Shown piece after piece: positions 24,719-36,446 of a stretch of 64,000 nucleotides of DNA. The stretch is taken from NCBI GenBank assembly GCA_014904985.1, contig MU129103.1:1-64000 (forward strand), in the 5' to 3' direction. The notes under the pieces are model-generated. The model saw nothing but the letters and a program-made list of their open reading frames with translations, searched no databases and was not told the origin of the DNA. The position numbers and the translations under genes were made by a program. Positions within the stretch are counted from its first letter, which is position 1, and every line of letters starts with the position of its first letter. The stretch is from Hydnum rufescens UP504. Its lineage: Eukaryota > Basidiomycota > Agaricomycetes > Cantharellales > Hydnaceae.

Positions 24719-27033
24719 CTATCCCAAGTCGGTCTGCAGTACTACGTACCGTGTAGGATCATACTTGCGATAAATCTCTTTCAACTTCTCGTACCCACTG
24801 TAAGTCGTCACCGCGTTCTGAACGTCTTCCGACTCGTTGAGATAGAGAGGAAGGCCTGGAGACCGAGGGATCCTGGGGGGGTCCAAACGGTCGTAAATAT
24901 ACGAACATATGACATGAGATGGAAAGCGGGCCGGCTGCAATAGAAACCCACTGGCGATATAGTAGATCGAGCCCAGCACGTAGCGATTTGCTTATCTTCG
25001 TGGCTCCAAAGGAAAGGACCTCTCCTACTTCTAAACTGTACGGATGTGTGGGTTTATAGAGGGAAGGGGACATTACTAGAGGGAGGCAAGCTTACTACCC
25101 AAATGCACCTGTAAAAAACAGAAGAAAAACAAAGAGTTTAATGTCGGTCCCAAAACGCGGGAAAGGAAAAGAGGACATAGAAAAAAAAAGGAAACTGACC
25201 ATTTGGTGGGGTGAAGGATGTCCCACCATGGGCGCGACTCACATCGATTTGGCTCTGGAACACAGGTGTGATCACCCAAAAGGTACCGAAAACTTCATCC
25301 TTGAAATTGATGGAAAAGTTGAGCCAGTTGTTGTAGGATTTTTCGAATAAACCTTGACCCGGGTAAAGCGTAGAGCCACCATACTTGTAAGGGTTATTAG
25401 AGATATTATATGAGCGAGTGCCGGTCGAAGCAAAGCCAAGAGAAAAATATGTTTGACATACCACATTCTGGAATGACAGTAAAGGGCCTCAATGAGCGCG
25501 CGAAAATGTATGTATAAAAGCAGAAAAATCCATACCACGTTCGTCGCCCGAGGTCCTATCCCTGGGGACTGTGAAGGAGTCAACACTTTCGTCACCTCGT
25601 TGTAGCTCAAAGGTCCAAGATTCGTTGCAACAGCAGGGATGGCCAAGAAATCGGCGAACACCTGTTTGAATTGTGCCTCCGTGCCGTTGTAGAAGAGCGT
25701 CGCAGCCGCGGCTGTCGTGAAGGTACCCGAGACATTCAAATAAGCTACTGTAGTGAGGATCACTGGACACAAAATGGTAATGAGGTAGTGTTCATGTAAC
25801 GTTGAAACCTTTCTAAGCCTCTCTTACCAGTGTTAGGATCCTTGTTCGAATAAACGAGCTGAATGTGTGGAGTATCAGGGGACACATATTCTAGCCAGCG
25901 CGTTCAAGTCGACTTACGGCGTCGATAGCTTTCACGACCGCCGCTGCCGACGTTGGGCCCACATACTAAGAGATGTAGCGTTAAATTGGGTTGCCATCTC
26001 CCAGCGCTATAACTGGATCATCCAGGAGAGGGCGGCACGCACATTAATGGAACCGCCCCAGTATGTCTTATCTGCAGCCGTCCCAACATGGATCGCATCC
26101 ACTTCATATCTCGTCACAATTCCAAAGCGACTACCCCCGCCTTTCAATGCAGTGAAAAGGTCCGAGTACTCGTTCGTGCGGGTGGCAGTGACGAGCCGGC
26201 CATTTGTCAGAACCACGTCGAGAGAGCGGAATCTATCGCAGGCCCAGCCTTGAGAAGGGGACAGGAAACTCAGACCACCACCGAGAGCAAGGCCAGAGAA
26301 ACCAACAGCCCTAGAATAGGCAAGCTAGATGTCACCTTTCGTGGCTAGGGAAAGGCGGAAAAAAGGCGGAATATAAAAAAGAATGAACGAACTCCACCCG
26401 TCCTCCAACGGGCGCTACACCCTGAGATTGAAGCCCGTCATAGACCTCTCCGTTCAGGACACCGGGCTCAATGAATATGGAATCGCGGACCGGGTCGTAC
26501 GAGAATGCCTTCATCTGAGAAAAGTCGATCAAAACACCATTGCTGATCCTGAAACGGGCTCCCGACAGATGAAAAAAGGAAAGAGATAATTTGGGATCGA
26601 GGACTAGAACGCGACTCACGTATTCCAGCCGGGCATCGCACTGTGACCACCACCTCGTACGGCATAGTGCGCGTCAGAATGAAAAATAGTGCGCATTGCA
26701 GAGACTACATCGGAGGAATTGCGAGGGAAAATGATACATGTTGGTTCTGAAAAGAAGAAAGGGAAACAAACCCGTCATACAATTGCAAAGGATCTAAAGG
26801 AAGGGGAAATTGGACTGACTATCGAACTGGTTATAAAGATCCCATGCGCCCGTGGCGGAAGCTTCATACTGTGCACCTCCCGCACTTTGGACTTTGTCGG
26901 TACCAAGCAGAGTGCTCAAAGTATGACAAGCAGTTTTCGCAGGTGTAGTATGGTCGTGCCCGGCGGACACACCAAGGACCAACAGGTAACCAACGACGAG
27001 ACCAATGGAGCGAGTCTTAGAGGGAAAAGACAT
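24719..27033 (-). CDS. Secreted FAD-dependent oxidase (PCMH/BBE type), copy F
   Basis: Same exon plan as copy C. The leader MSFPSKTRSIGLVVGYLL lacks two residues before GVSAG compared with the others but stays in frame. The GGGH exon, VGFSGLALGGG, TYWGGSIN and the IGPRATNV exon are present. The C-terminus reads YLNESEDVQNAVTTYSGYEK and KYDPTRYVVLQTDLG. No disabling lesion was found in the parts I could follow. The donor after VGGR is GTGGAG rather than GTAGAG, and the acceptor region differs (CACGAAAGGTGACATCTAG), showing that introns diverge faster than exons. This is compatible with a working gene. Confidence 0.78.
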
Positions 27034-27062
27034 CGTGAGGGACATCCGTCAACCCACGAGTC

Positions 27063-27070
27063 TATATAAG
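27063..27070 (-). promoter_or_regulatory. TATA-like box upstream of copy F
   Basis: TATATAAG lies about 30 bp upstream of the start codon in the same block as copies A and D. Confidence 0.45.
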
Positions 27071-27319
27071 CGTGCGTGAAACCTAGATTACTGACATAAT
27101 TCCCGATCAGTATTCCGCCCTCTGGTTGCGGGCGATTACGGCGCCTAAGCAATCCTATGGTACGCGTGGTTCAGGCTTGCGCAAGGGAGCAGTGATGCCC
27201 CGTTATATCTGCACCCGAATACGCCACATCCGCGTTGTAAACATGCGGGCCATGTCTTGCATCAATGTTAATGTATCCGCGTACGTAAGCGAGAAACTAA
27301 CGGCGCACAGCCTTATAAT

Positions 27320-28010
27320 TGAATAGGATTAACGCCCAGGACGCAAAAACTGCGGCAAATTACAGTAATATTTGTGGCCCACCTTCTGGACCTCATACTC
27401 CTGGAGACCATACCGTCACCATAGTTAAGCATTCTACTTGGAACTCGGCAACGCCCAGAAAACAAAGCACACTCCCAAAGGAAGTTGAGGAGTATTTGTC
27501 GGTGTTTTGCCAGCAGATCAATGCGGGTGTTGTTGGGGAATAAGCAATGCACATGCGCGTGAATAGTTGCTAGCAAGGGTAAGACATTCCTTCGCTGCCA
27601 CCCCTTGGTAGGCCCTGGACCCTTGTTGGTTTGCTTGCTCATCACGCATCATCTGTCCTTCCAAATCATTTTCCTACCTATGTCTTCTGTGGACTGTCAT
27701 GAGCCCGCATTTGTGTTGCCAAAATTACACATAATCGGGAATGCAGATATCGGCAGTGGCCTTGTATGCTTGAATATCCAGAAACCTCTACTGGGAAAGA
27801 CTGCTTTGTGTAGTGATTGAATCACAATCCTTGCAAGACATCTGTCAACTCAGTACTTAAGCCATTCCACTCCTGTACACCTGGTCTGTTCCACCTGGAA
27901 GTACCTTGCCAGCCCAGCTGCGAGCTAAAGCTGTGCTCAAGGGTGGGCCTGGCTCTCGACAGCTCCCTCCACCAGCTATTCATAATCCAGGCCTGTCATA
28001 GAGATTTACC
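27320..28010. repeat. Spacer module 3, copy 2 (split)
   Basis: Both ends match 15580-15790, with about 450 bp of extra sequence between them. This marks the right edge of the amplified oxidase region. No gene is recognised. Confidence 0.55.
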
Positions 28011-28975
28011 TCCCATGTATGTACAGTATCTGTCCCATAGTAATATTACTAGTACTTACAGGGTAATTGCCACAAAGTGATGAAAATCCATCATGTACAT
28101 GACAGAGGGCTCTGTTCAGGCTCAAACTTGGCAAGGATGTTGGAAATGATACTATAAACAAGCTGTAAAAATTATAAGGGATTATATGCAAAATTGATGG
28201 CAGTAGAAGGAATCTGCATCAAGTACCCATTCTGGGTCCATTGAGTTTGGCAACCCACATAATTGCTGTTTTTCCTTTGTTCATTGCCCTCCCTCAGTTC
28301 CAGAAAAACCATTGTTATGTCATTGTCTGATGTGTCCCTAGGTGTACTAATGTGAACCAGAGGTGGGGGTGGACCTGGATATGTAGCCATATTGTGGGTT
28401 GCTGTAGTATAGTGATTATGTAATAGTATTGTACATATGTTGCGTGATGTTAGGGAGCTGCCATGGTGAGCCCGCGGCTTCTCCCCCTTGAATTCTACAT
28501 TGTTTTTACTCCTGAAGTGAGTCAAAGTAACACATTGTTCATAGGAATGTGAGAATATGAGAACCGAGCAGTGAGTACTCACTATCAGTTAGACTGCTAA
28601 CAATTGCTATTTTAGGTAATCCTCTGCCTTCTTCCTGTCACCCAACCACTCCACTTCCACATGAGGCCAGGCCAAATGGGAAGTGGGATTACTACCTAGC
28701 CAGGCTAGGTAGGATCTTCAAGTCGGTCGAACTAAGGACATGCTATGAAGTGTGCCCCTTCTACACTCTTCTGGAACTCGCATGTCCGTGCTCCTTTGAG
28801 TCACACCTATTGCATGCCTCTGTCTACTCCCTCCCATCTCCTACCCTCCTGCTGCCCCTCCTATACTTTCTGTGCACTTCTCTTACTACGTGTCCAATTA
28901 CTCTCAGTTTACGATGATCTACTCATCCAATTTATAACACTTTATTACACTGGTTCCCTCTAGCCGACTGAGAGT
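28010..28975. other. AT-rich region before gag, possible decayed 5' LTR
   Basis: No coding region is seen. The position directly before a gag remnant, a TGTACAG start near 28018 and a TTACACTGGTTCCC stretch near 28944 that could be an LTR end plus primer-binding site suggest a decayed 5' LTR. I found no matching 3' LTR in the window, so this is a weak inference. Confidence 0.25.
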
Positions 28976-29046
28976 TTGAACCAATCACTATGGGTCCTAA
29001 CCAACCCTCCACATGAAGTGCCTCCAAAATCCGGACTCTACATGTT

Positions 29047-31923
29047 GTGGTCAATCCCAACAACCCCAGAATTGAATACCACCCCACGATGCAAGAATGT
29101 CTCACTATCCCTGCACATCTGCAGATGCCAGGTTGTCTGCAGGAGATTATCAATCATCTGGATGCCCCATTGGGTGAATATTGTCTCCCAGACACAGATG
29201 TGCCCATCATGCTCTACCAATTTCTCATGGCATGGGCAAAGTTCTCCCCATCCATGTATTATGGCGAGTACTTCCAGCAGGATGAGGACACTGGGGCTTG
29301 GGGAGATGAGAGCCTTGGTCCAGATGGGAGTAGAGGTGCTACAAGCTGTAATTACACACTCCATACATCTAATGGGAGAGGAAAGGTACCCCTTCTATGT
29401 CAACAAAGAACATGTCCTTAGCAAGAAGCTGTGGACATTGACTATGATTGAGGAATTGTGCATGGTGGACAAGCTGTTGAAGTTATGGGTGGAATTGACA
29501 CTTGCGTGCCTAAAGAAACTAAAGAACCTACACCAAGAGATGCTACTGGCTACCCCTATGGCGTCCCTCACTTCCCTCCCTCCTACTCCTGACCTGCCTA
29601 AGTGCTTGAAGGAGTTGTGGGAGGACAAATGCCTCCCTATATGTAAGGTCACCCACTGAGCAGTTATGGTAGGGTGGGAGACCCTACAAGGTGAAATCCA
29701 GCAAGGGGAAGAAGTCCCATATTCATGACACCACCCATTCCTGGGTGTGTATGTGAAAAAGCTTGATGCATACAATGCAGAGCTAGATGACCATCTTAAC
29801 CTCCAGCCCCTTCCACATATATACACTGAGCTGTATGGCCTGGGGCTCTTCATACCTCCTGAGGAGGAAGCTACCCCTTCAGCCACTAATAAGGGCAAAG
29901 GGAGAGCAGTAGCTCTCGAGCAAGGACTTGGATTAGGACTCAGGAGCCTGTCAATGCCAACTCCCCCCCACTGAGCCCTCTCCATCACTCTTGGCAGTGC
30001 ACTATTGTGCCTCTTCAGTGGATTGGGATGCCATGCCATCCCCTCCATCTAGTTGGAAGGACATCCCCTTGGATGAAGGCCCTTCACCTTCAGGGTCTAA
30101 TCCCAAAGGACTCCTCCAACAGATGCCCCTGTCAGCAATAAGATGATTGGCAGGATGGTCCCAACAGGTCTCCACTATGGGGGAAGGGCTACTGAGCACT
30201 ATGTGGACCCCTACTAAAGCCTGTTCCATGTCACTGCAGACTCAAGGGCCAGAACTGCCCCGGACCCCCACATTACAGCAGACTGCCAGGTCTCCCCCAG
30301 GGGGAGGCCATCAGGCCATGGCTTCTGAAGAGGTGGCTCCAAGTATGCCATGTACAGACTTCTTCATTGCAAAGGCTAACAACAAGTATGCAGACATCAA
30401 TGACTACCTCTATAGGGAGGCTCCCTTCCTCCCCACTACTCAACGCCTCCCTCAAGCCCATCACCACTTCGCCTGCCTAATGGAGGAATCCATCACCCCC
30501 ATGGCTATACTAAAGGCCCCAGGCCCCATCCTATCTTCAGAGCCCACAATATGCATCCTCCCAAGGGAGTTAATGAGCAAAACAGTGCCCACATTGTCTC
30601 CGGGAATGGGAGGCATGGGGACAAGTCCTAGTCCTCCCCACGTCTCAACACCCAGCCCCTGAGGATCAAAGGGTGATTCTGGAAGGCCCGACAGCCCAGA
30701 AGGAGGGGAAGAACCTGATAACCTACCAGGTGGGAGCAGGGGACCCCCACTCCTGCCAGAGCCCCTGAGTGGTGACCCAGGGCCTGGAAGGGGACCAGAC
30801 CCAGGGCCACCTGTACCCCTGAGACCCCCTGGACCCCCAGGGCCTCCAGGGCCACCAGGGCCTCCAGGAGGCACTGGTGGTTTCTTCCAGCAGCCACAAG
30901 GGCTTATATGGGATAACAAACTCAAGTGGTTGGTCATTCCAGAATGGGATGGGGACCTGGAGACAGCCCTAGAGTGGATCCTAGCCTGCAACGACCTCAC
31001 TAACCTTGGCATGGAAGTTGTGAGACTTCTCCCCATGATAGCGTCATCTCAATTTAGAGGTGCTGTAGCCTCAGCATGGCAAGCTCACTCTTGTCCAATC
31101 CACACTCCCATATTACAATCCTGGCATAAGCTAGAAGATTGGGTGCTCAAACACTATCTAGGTGATTCCGGGGTTATGGCGCAGCATCTAATGTACAGTC
31201 AAGAGACATTCTGAGGTGCAGTGCATCCCTACAAATCCCCAGCCCAATACATCCAGCAACACATTCTCTGTGCCTGTCTCTTCTATTGATTCCTGGTCAA
31301 TAGCGCTGAAGAGATAGCATCGATCATGGAGAATGCCCCCCTCCCTTGGAATCACATACTGCACTGGAGTGAGAGGCCTCCCATCGAAGACATGCTCGCT
31401 TTAGCTAAGCAGTACGAAGACACACTAGTACAAGATTGGGGGGACAAATGGCACCAGCAGAGGAGGCATGAACGGGGGCAGCACAAGCAAGCAAACCTTG
31501 TGGGCATTGGAAGTCCCTCCTCTAACAGTTCAGATTCCCTCCATTCAGTGGGAGAATGACAAGGAGGGCACCTACAAGTACTCTGACACAGATACAACAC
31601 ATGAGGTTACTTCAAGAGCCCATAATGTGAACAAATGCTCATTCAAGCCCAGGGATAGAGATCAATCAGGAAAGCCATGGCTAGATCGTACAGCAGCAAG
31701 CACAGAGAAAACATATCCATACCCCCACAATGATTCAGTTGTCAGCCACCATAAACCTGGGCAACGTTGCTTTGCCTGCAGAAGCAAGAAACACTGGCTG
31801 CATGAATGTCCCCACTATGGGGAATTCTCCAGCCGGCTGGACTGCAAAACACTGCAGAAAGAGCATAGACGCTATGAATCTCCACAATATAAGGCCGCAT
31901 ATGCTGCATATGTCGATGAATGA
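29047..31923 (+). pseudogene. Ty3/gypsy-type gag polyprotein remnant
   Basis: Pieces in different frames follow one another along the plus strand. An N-terminal part (29047-29421) continues after a frame change to 29659 (PFYVNKEHVLSKKLWTL). A Ser/Pro-rich linker is followed by a collagen-like stretch of four GPP repeats near 30825-30875. The capsid-like core (30930-31214) contains WDGDLETALEWILACNDL and FRGAVASAWQ. After two stops comes IASIMENAPLP and finally a nucleocapsid zinc knuckle at 31760-31815 with Cys-X2-Cys-X4-His-X4-Cys spacing (CFACRSKKHWLHEC). The frame ends at 31923. Internal stops and frameshifts show it is dead. No protease, reverse transcriptase or integrase follows. Confidence 0.75.
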
Positions 31924-32465
31924 ACAAACAGGCAGTCTTTTCAGTAGAGGAGCAGGGGACAATCACTCCACCACCTGTCTCCAGTGTAATTAAGAAGGAG
32001 CCTACATTCATGGAGACACGTCCCAATCTGCTATATAATGTAAATACAACTGCAAGGACATTTTGGAAGGTTCCTCCAGCTGCTTGAGTGCCCCTGAGGC
32101 CACCTTGGTCAGCCACTTGGGCTGACCTCAAAAGGAGTACCATTTGAGGTCATTTCACTGGCCTAAGGAGGACTGATTTTCTTTGATGTCAATTGACAAT
32201 GATCAAATTGACCTTAAGAGAAATTCACCTTCAGCCAATATCAATACTACATGGAGGGGGAACCACATGGGGGTAGCAGGAGGGGGTCTGGAAATCAGGG
32301 GAATGCGGGCCTTGGGGTCAGCAGGCAACACAGCATTATCAGGGATAGCCACAATGGGTTATAATGAGTGATTTTGTACTCTGATAGACATTGACACATA
32401 TGGAGACTAATTATGACAATACATGGAGAACACAGGGATGATCCATTACCTCCACCAGGGAAAGG
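31924..32465. other. Post-gag region, no pol
   Basis: Non-coding in appearance. It contains a segment near 32100-32160 (ggtcagcc ... aaaaggagtaccatttgagg) that recurs inverted near 38060-38130, so at least one more dispersed repeat is present. No protease or reverse-transcriptase motif was found. Confidence 0.45.
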
Positions 32466-32725
32466 GGTGTTGAAAAGCTGTGATTTGGGTGCACATAATT
32501 CACCCACACACAGCTTGAACAACAACCCCCATCCCCCTGGGGGACTACATGAGGGCAGTGGGAGAGGATGGGGATAGTGAGATGAGGGATGATTGGATTG
32601 CTTTGTAAATGAGGTTAAAAGATGTGGATGAATGGGGCGATTCCAACAAGCCTATGAACACCCAATTTGGTTAAGATTTGAGGATTCCAGGTGATGTTGA
32701 GTGGGAGGGCAGGAGGAGATGAGGG
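32466..32725 (-). repeat. Inverted copy of the 300-bp repeat
   Basis: This stretch is the reverse complement of most of the 300-bp unit found at 33071-34000 (gtgttgaaaagctg ... gaggagatgagg). It makes the repeat block an inverted-plus-tandem arrangement. Confidence 0.75.
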
Positions 32726-32849
32726 ACAGCATGGCCAAAAATTGTCAGATCACCTTGAGAGTGACAATGGAATCACCAACATTAATGCTGGCAAGATTGC
32801 TGCACAACTGTGTACATGGGCACTTTGCTGACTGCAGCAACTGCCAGTG

Positions 32850-34010
32850 TTGAGTCCACTGTTTCAACACTCACTGTACTTCAAATGGGACAGTCCCAGG
32901 TCCCACCAGTGCCATGGCTTTGTCAGACAGGCTGAGTGTGGGCACATTCTGTGTGCCCAAATCTCAGCTGTCCAACAAGCCTACCTCAAGAGAATCCATG
33001 ACCACATTCACTTCACCTTCCACTCAACAGCAGCTGGGATGACCAAATATTGGCCATTTCAGGAGCTCTCAGGCTTGCTGGATTTGTCCTGTTTGTCTGC
33101 ATTATTCAAGCCTATTTACAAAGCAATCTGATCATTCCTCATCTCACTATCTCCATCCTCTCCCCCTGCCCTCATGTGGTCTCCCAGGAGGAAGGGGGTC
33201 GTTGTTCAAGCTGTGTGTGGGTGCATTCTATGCGCCCAAATTGCAGCTTTTCAACACCCCCACTCTCAAGGTAGTCTGACAATTTTTGGCCATGCTGTTC
33301 CTCATCTCCTCCTGCCCTCCCACTCAACATCACCTGGAATCCTCAAATCTTAACCAAATTGGGTGTTCGTAGGCTTGTTGGAATTGCCTCATTCTTCCGC
33401 ATCTTTCAAGTCTATTTACAAAGCAGTCTGATCACTCCTCATCTCACTATCTCCATCCTCACCCCCTGCCCTCATGTGGTCCCCCAAGGGGAAGGGGGTT
33501 GTTGTTCAAGCTGTGTGTGGGTGCATTATATGCGCCCAAATTACAGCTTTTCAACACCCCCACTCTCAAGGTGGTCCAACAATTTTTGGCCATGCTGTTC
33601 CTCATCTCCTCCTGCCCTCCCACTCAACATCACCTGGAATCCTCAAATATTAACCAAATTGGGTGTTCATAGGCTTGTTGGAATCACCTCATTCGTCTGC
33701 ATCTTTCAAGCCTATTTAAAAAACAGTCCAATCACTCCTCATCACGCCATCTCTATCCTCTCCCCCTGCCCTCATGTGGTCCCCCAGGGGGAAGGGGGTT
33801 GTTGTTCAAGCTGTGTGTGGGTGCATTCTATGTACCCAAATCACAGCTTTTCAACACCCCCACTCTCAAGGGGTTCTGACAATTTTTGGTCTCACTGTTC
33901 CTCATCTCCTCCTCCCCTCCCACTCAATATCCCTCATATCTTGCCCCACTTGGGCATTCATGGGCTTGTTGGATTTGTCTTGTTCACCTGGATCTATGAA
34001 ATATATTTAC
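32850..34010 (+). repeat. 300-bp tandem repeat
   Basis: Three near-complete units with an exact 300-bp step (anchors 'aggcttgttgg' at 33071, 33371 and 33671, then 33962), preceded by a diverged partial unit. Because 300 is divisible by three, one plus-strand frame (33359-34252) stays open through several units and gives a 297-residue translation of roughly 100-residue repeats rich in Cys, Ser and Pro. It has no recognisable domain, and an open frame is expected by periodicity, so I do not call it a gene. Confidence 0.8.
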
Positions 34011-34029
34011 AGCACCCCAGACAATCACT

Positions 34030-34200
34030 TGGGATTGTGAAGTTAGGCTATTGCATGGGGTTTCAAAACCCGCGGGTTTTGACCCCACGGGGGAAATCCC
34101 TGTGGGGCAGGAGTACCAATGTGGACCTGTGCCTAAAACCCGCCAAGAACCCGCCATCCCCGGGAATATGCAGGCGGGTTTTGAAACCACCAGAGGCTGT
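34030..34200. repeat. GC-rich hairpin element with GCGGGTTTT motifs, copy 1
   Basis: A short element built from AACCCGCGGGTTTT-type inverted repeats. It starts with 'ttaggctattgcatgggg', which recurs reverse-complemented at the end of 37690-37835. It may be a miniature or SINE-like repeat. Its two copies flank the palindromic array. Confidence 0.55.
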
Positions 34201-34471
34201 AAGTGGATGTATCATCTCAACATCAAAATTCATATCTCCTGTCCACTGTTAGGTAACCAATTATTTATTTATTAATTTATTATTATTATAGACACATTTA
34301 CATTAGTAAGGAAAAAAAATTCAACAAAAGAGCACCATAATATAAAATGTAACTGAATGTTGCCACACCCGCCGAAGTGGGTGTGGCACCATATGTATTT
34401 CGTCATTGATACTCGGGGTTGGGGTCTTGGGTGGCATTCTTCAGGTGGGGTTGTGCAGAGGGAGAGAGGAC

Positions 34472-34584
34472 CTATAATAATAAATAGGTTAGTAAAAAAA
34501 AAAGAACACAAGCAATGCCAAAAGAGCAGCTAGTGCTGCTCTTTTGGCACCATGGTACACACTGTAATAAAAACAAACACACAC
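34472..34584 (-). other. Hairpin-intron unit 1
   Basis: 113 nt read on the minus strand: donor AG|GTGTGT, internal hairpin at 34516-34549 (15-bp stem TGCCAAAAGAGCAGC, 4-nt loop), branch-like CTAAC, acceptor TATAG. The preceding 'exon' ends in a hairpin made from CACACACCC and GGGTGTGTG. Confidence 0.65.
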
Positions 34585-34760
34585 CTAATATTGCCACACA
34601 CCCACTTCGGCGGGTGTGTGGCTCTGTATTTGAGGCCACCTCGTTGTATTGGTTGCGAATAGTCGAGAGTTAGGGTCTTGGGTGGCTGCGCACACGCCCA
34701 TATTTCACCCAGGCCTTGTCCACGGATTCTTTGGATGGGGGTTTCGCGGAGTGAGAAAAC

Positions 34761-34871
34761 CTAGAATAGCGCGTATGTTAGTTTAAAAAAAATAACAAAA
34801 GCAACGCCAAAAGAGCAGCCAGGGCTGCTCTTTTGGCATCGTTGTACACCCCATAATAAAAAAACACATAC
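34761..34871 (-). other. Hairpin-intron unit 2
   Basis: 111 nt: donor AG|GTATGT, stem GCCAAAAGAGCAGCC, branch CTAAC, acceptor TTCTAG. The upstream exon-like segment (34872-35042) is 171 nt. Confidence 0.68.
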
Positions 34872-35042
34872 CTAATATTGCCACACACCCACTTTGGTGG
34901 GTGTGTGGCACCATACTCGTTTTGTCGTTGTATGGGTTGTGGGCACTTGAGAGTCGGGGTCTTGGGTGGCTGCGCACTCCTGTATTTCGTGGTGCATTGT
35001 CTGTGCATTCTCTGGATCGGGTTTTGCGGAGGGAGAAAGAAC

Positions 35043-35154
35043 CTAGAATAATTAAATATGTTAGTAAAAAAAAAATACCATAAGCAACGCCAAAAGAGCA
35101 GCTGGTGCTGCTCTTTTGGTGTCATAATACACCCCATAATTAAAAAAAACTGAC
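35043..35154 (-). other. Hairpin-intron unit 3
   Basis: 112 nt: donor AG|GTCAGT, stem with CCAAAAGAGCAGC pairing to GCTGCTCTTTTGG, branch CTAAC, acceptor TTCTAG. The upstream exon-like segment (35155-35310) is 156 nt. Confidence 0.68.
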
Positions 35155-35310
35155 CTAATACACCCACCGAAGTGGGTGTGGCGCCGTACTTGATTCGTCA
35201 TTGTAGGGGTTGAGGATACGCGAAGGTTGAGGTCTTGGGTGGCTGCGCGCGCCCCCGTATTTCACCCTCGGTGCATAATTCGACTGGGGTTTCGCGGAGG
35301 GAGAAAGGAT

Positions 35311-35416
35311 CTAGAATAACAAATTTGTTAGTAAAAAAAAAACAACACAAGCAACGCCAAAGAGCAGCTGTTGCTGCTCTTTTGGCATCGCCGTACACCC
35401 CAGATAAAAAACTTAC
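35311..35416 (-). other. Hairpin-intron unit 4
   Basis: 106 nt: donor AG|GTAAGT, branch CTAAC, acceptor TTCTAG. One A is missing from one arm of the hairpin (GCCAAAGAGCAGC against GCTGCTCTTTTGGC), leaving a bulge. Confidence 0.65.
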
Positions 35417-35795
35417 CTAATAGTGCCACACACCCACTGCAGTGGGTGTGTGGCACCATCTCGTGCTTGCTTCAGCTTAGTAGAGTAGAATTGGACAAGA
35501 TTCAATGCCGGCGATTGCTGGTCTCAAAAAAGCACCCAAGTAGGGGCAGTACAAGGCTCATATAAATAGATAATAGATACCTACACATAGAATACTAAAT
35601 AATACATATTTAGTATTATTCTATGTGTGTCTATTATCTATTTATATGAGCCTTGTACTGCCCCTACTTGGGCACTTTTTTGAGGCCGGCAATCACCGGC
35701 GTTGAATCTCATCCGATTCTACTCTACTAAGGCCACCTGAAGCAAGCACGAGATGGTGCCACACACCCGCCGCAGCAGGTGTGTGGCACTATTAG

Positions 35796-35900
35796 GTAAG
35801 TTTTTTATCTGGGGTGTATGGCGATGCCAAAAGAGCAGCAACAGCTGCTCTTCTGGCGTTGCTTGTGTTATTTTTTTTACTAACAAATTCGTTATTCTAG
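35796..35900 (+). other. Hairpin-intron unit 5
   Basis: 105 nt, mirror of unit 4 across the palindrome: donor AG|GTAAGT, stem GCCAAAAGAGCAGC with a GCTGCTCTTCTGGC partner, branch CTAAC, acceptor TTCTAG. Confidence 0.68.
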
Positions 35901-36054
35901 ATCCTCTCTCCCTCTGTGAAACCCCAGCCAAATTATGCGCAGACAAGGCCCAGAGCGAAATGTGGGGGTGCATGCAGCCACCCAGCACTTCAACCCCAAC
36001 CCCTACAACAACGAATCAAGTACGGTGCCACACCCACTTCGGTGGGTGTATTAG

Positions 36055-36164
36055 GTCAGTTTTTTAAATTACGGGGTGTATTATGACACCAAAAGAGCAG
36101 CACCAGCTGCTCTTTTGGCGTTGCTTATGGTATTTTTTTTTACTAACATATTTAATTATTCTAG
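36055..36164 (+). other. Hairpin-intron unit 6
   Basis: 110 nt, mirror of unit 3: donor AG|GTCAGT, stem CCAAAAGAGCAGC, branch CTAAC, acceptor TTCTAG. The next exon-like segment (36165-36335) is 171 nt, the same as its mirror. Confidence 0.68.
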
Positions 36165-36335
36165 GTTCTTTCTCCCTCCGCAAAACCTGATCCGGAGAAT
36201 GCACAGACAATGCACCATGAAATACAGGAGTGCGCAGCCACCCAAGACCCCGACTCTCGAGTGCCCACAACCCATACGACAACAAAACAAGTACGGTGCC
36301 ACACACCCGCCAAAGCGGGTGTGTGGCAATATTAG

Positions 36336-36446
36336 GTATGTGTTTTTTTATTATGGGGTGTACAACGATGCCAAAAGAGCAGCCCTGGCTGCTCTTTTGG
36401 CGTTGCTTTTGTTATTTTTTTTAAACTAACATACGCACTATTCTAG
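36336..36446 (+). other. Hairpin-intron unit 7
   Basis: 111 nt: donor AG|GTATGT, stem GCCAAAAGAGCAGCC, branch CTAAC, acceptor TTCTAG. The next exon-like segment (36447-36611) is 165 nt. Confidence 0.68.

Noticed and set aside
28940..28975. Retrotransposon primer-binding site
   Set aside because: TGGTTCCCTC follows a TTACAC stretch, but the remainder does not clearly match a tRNA 3' end and no paired LTR was found.
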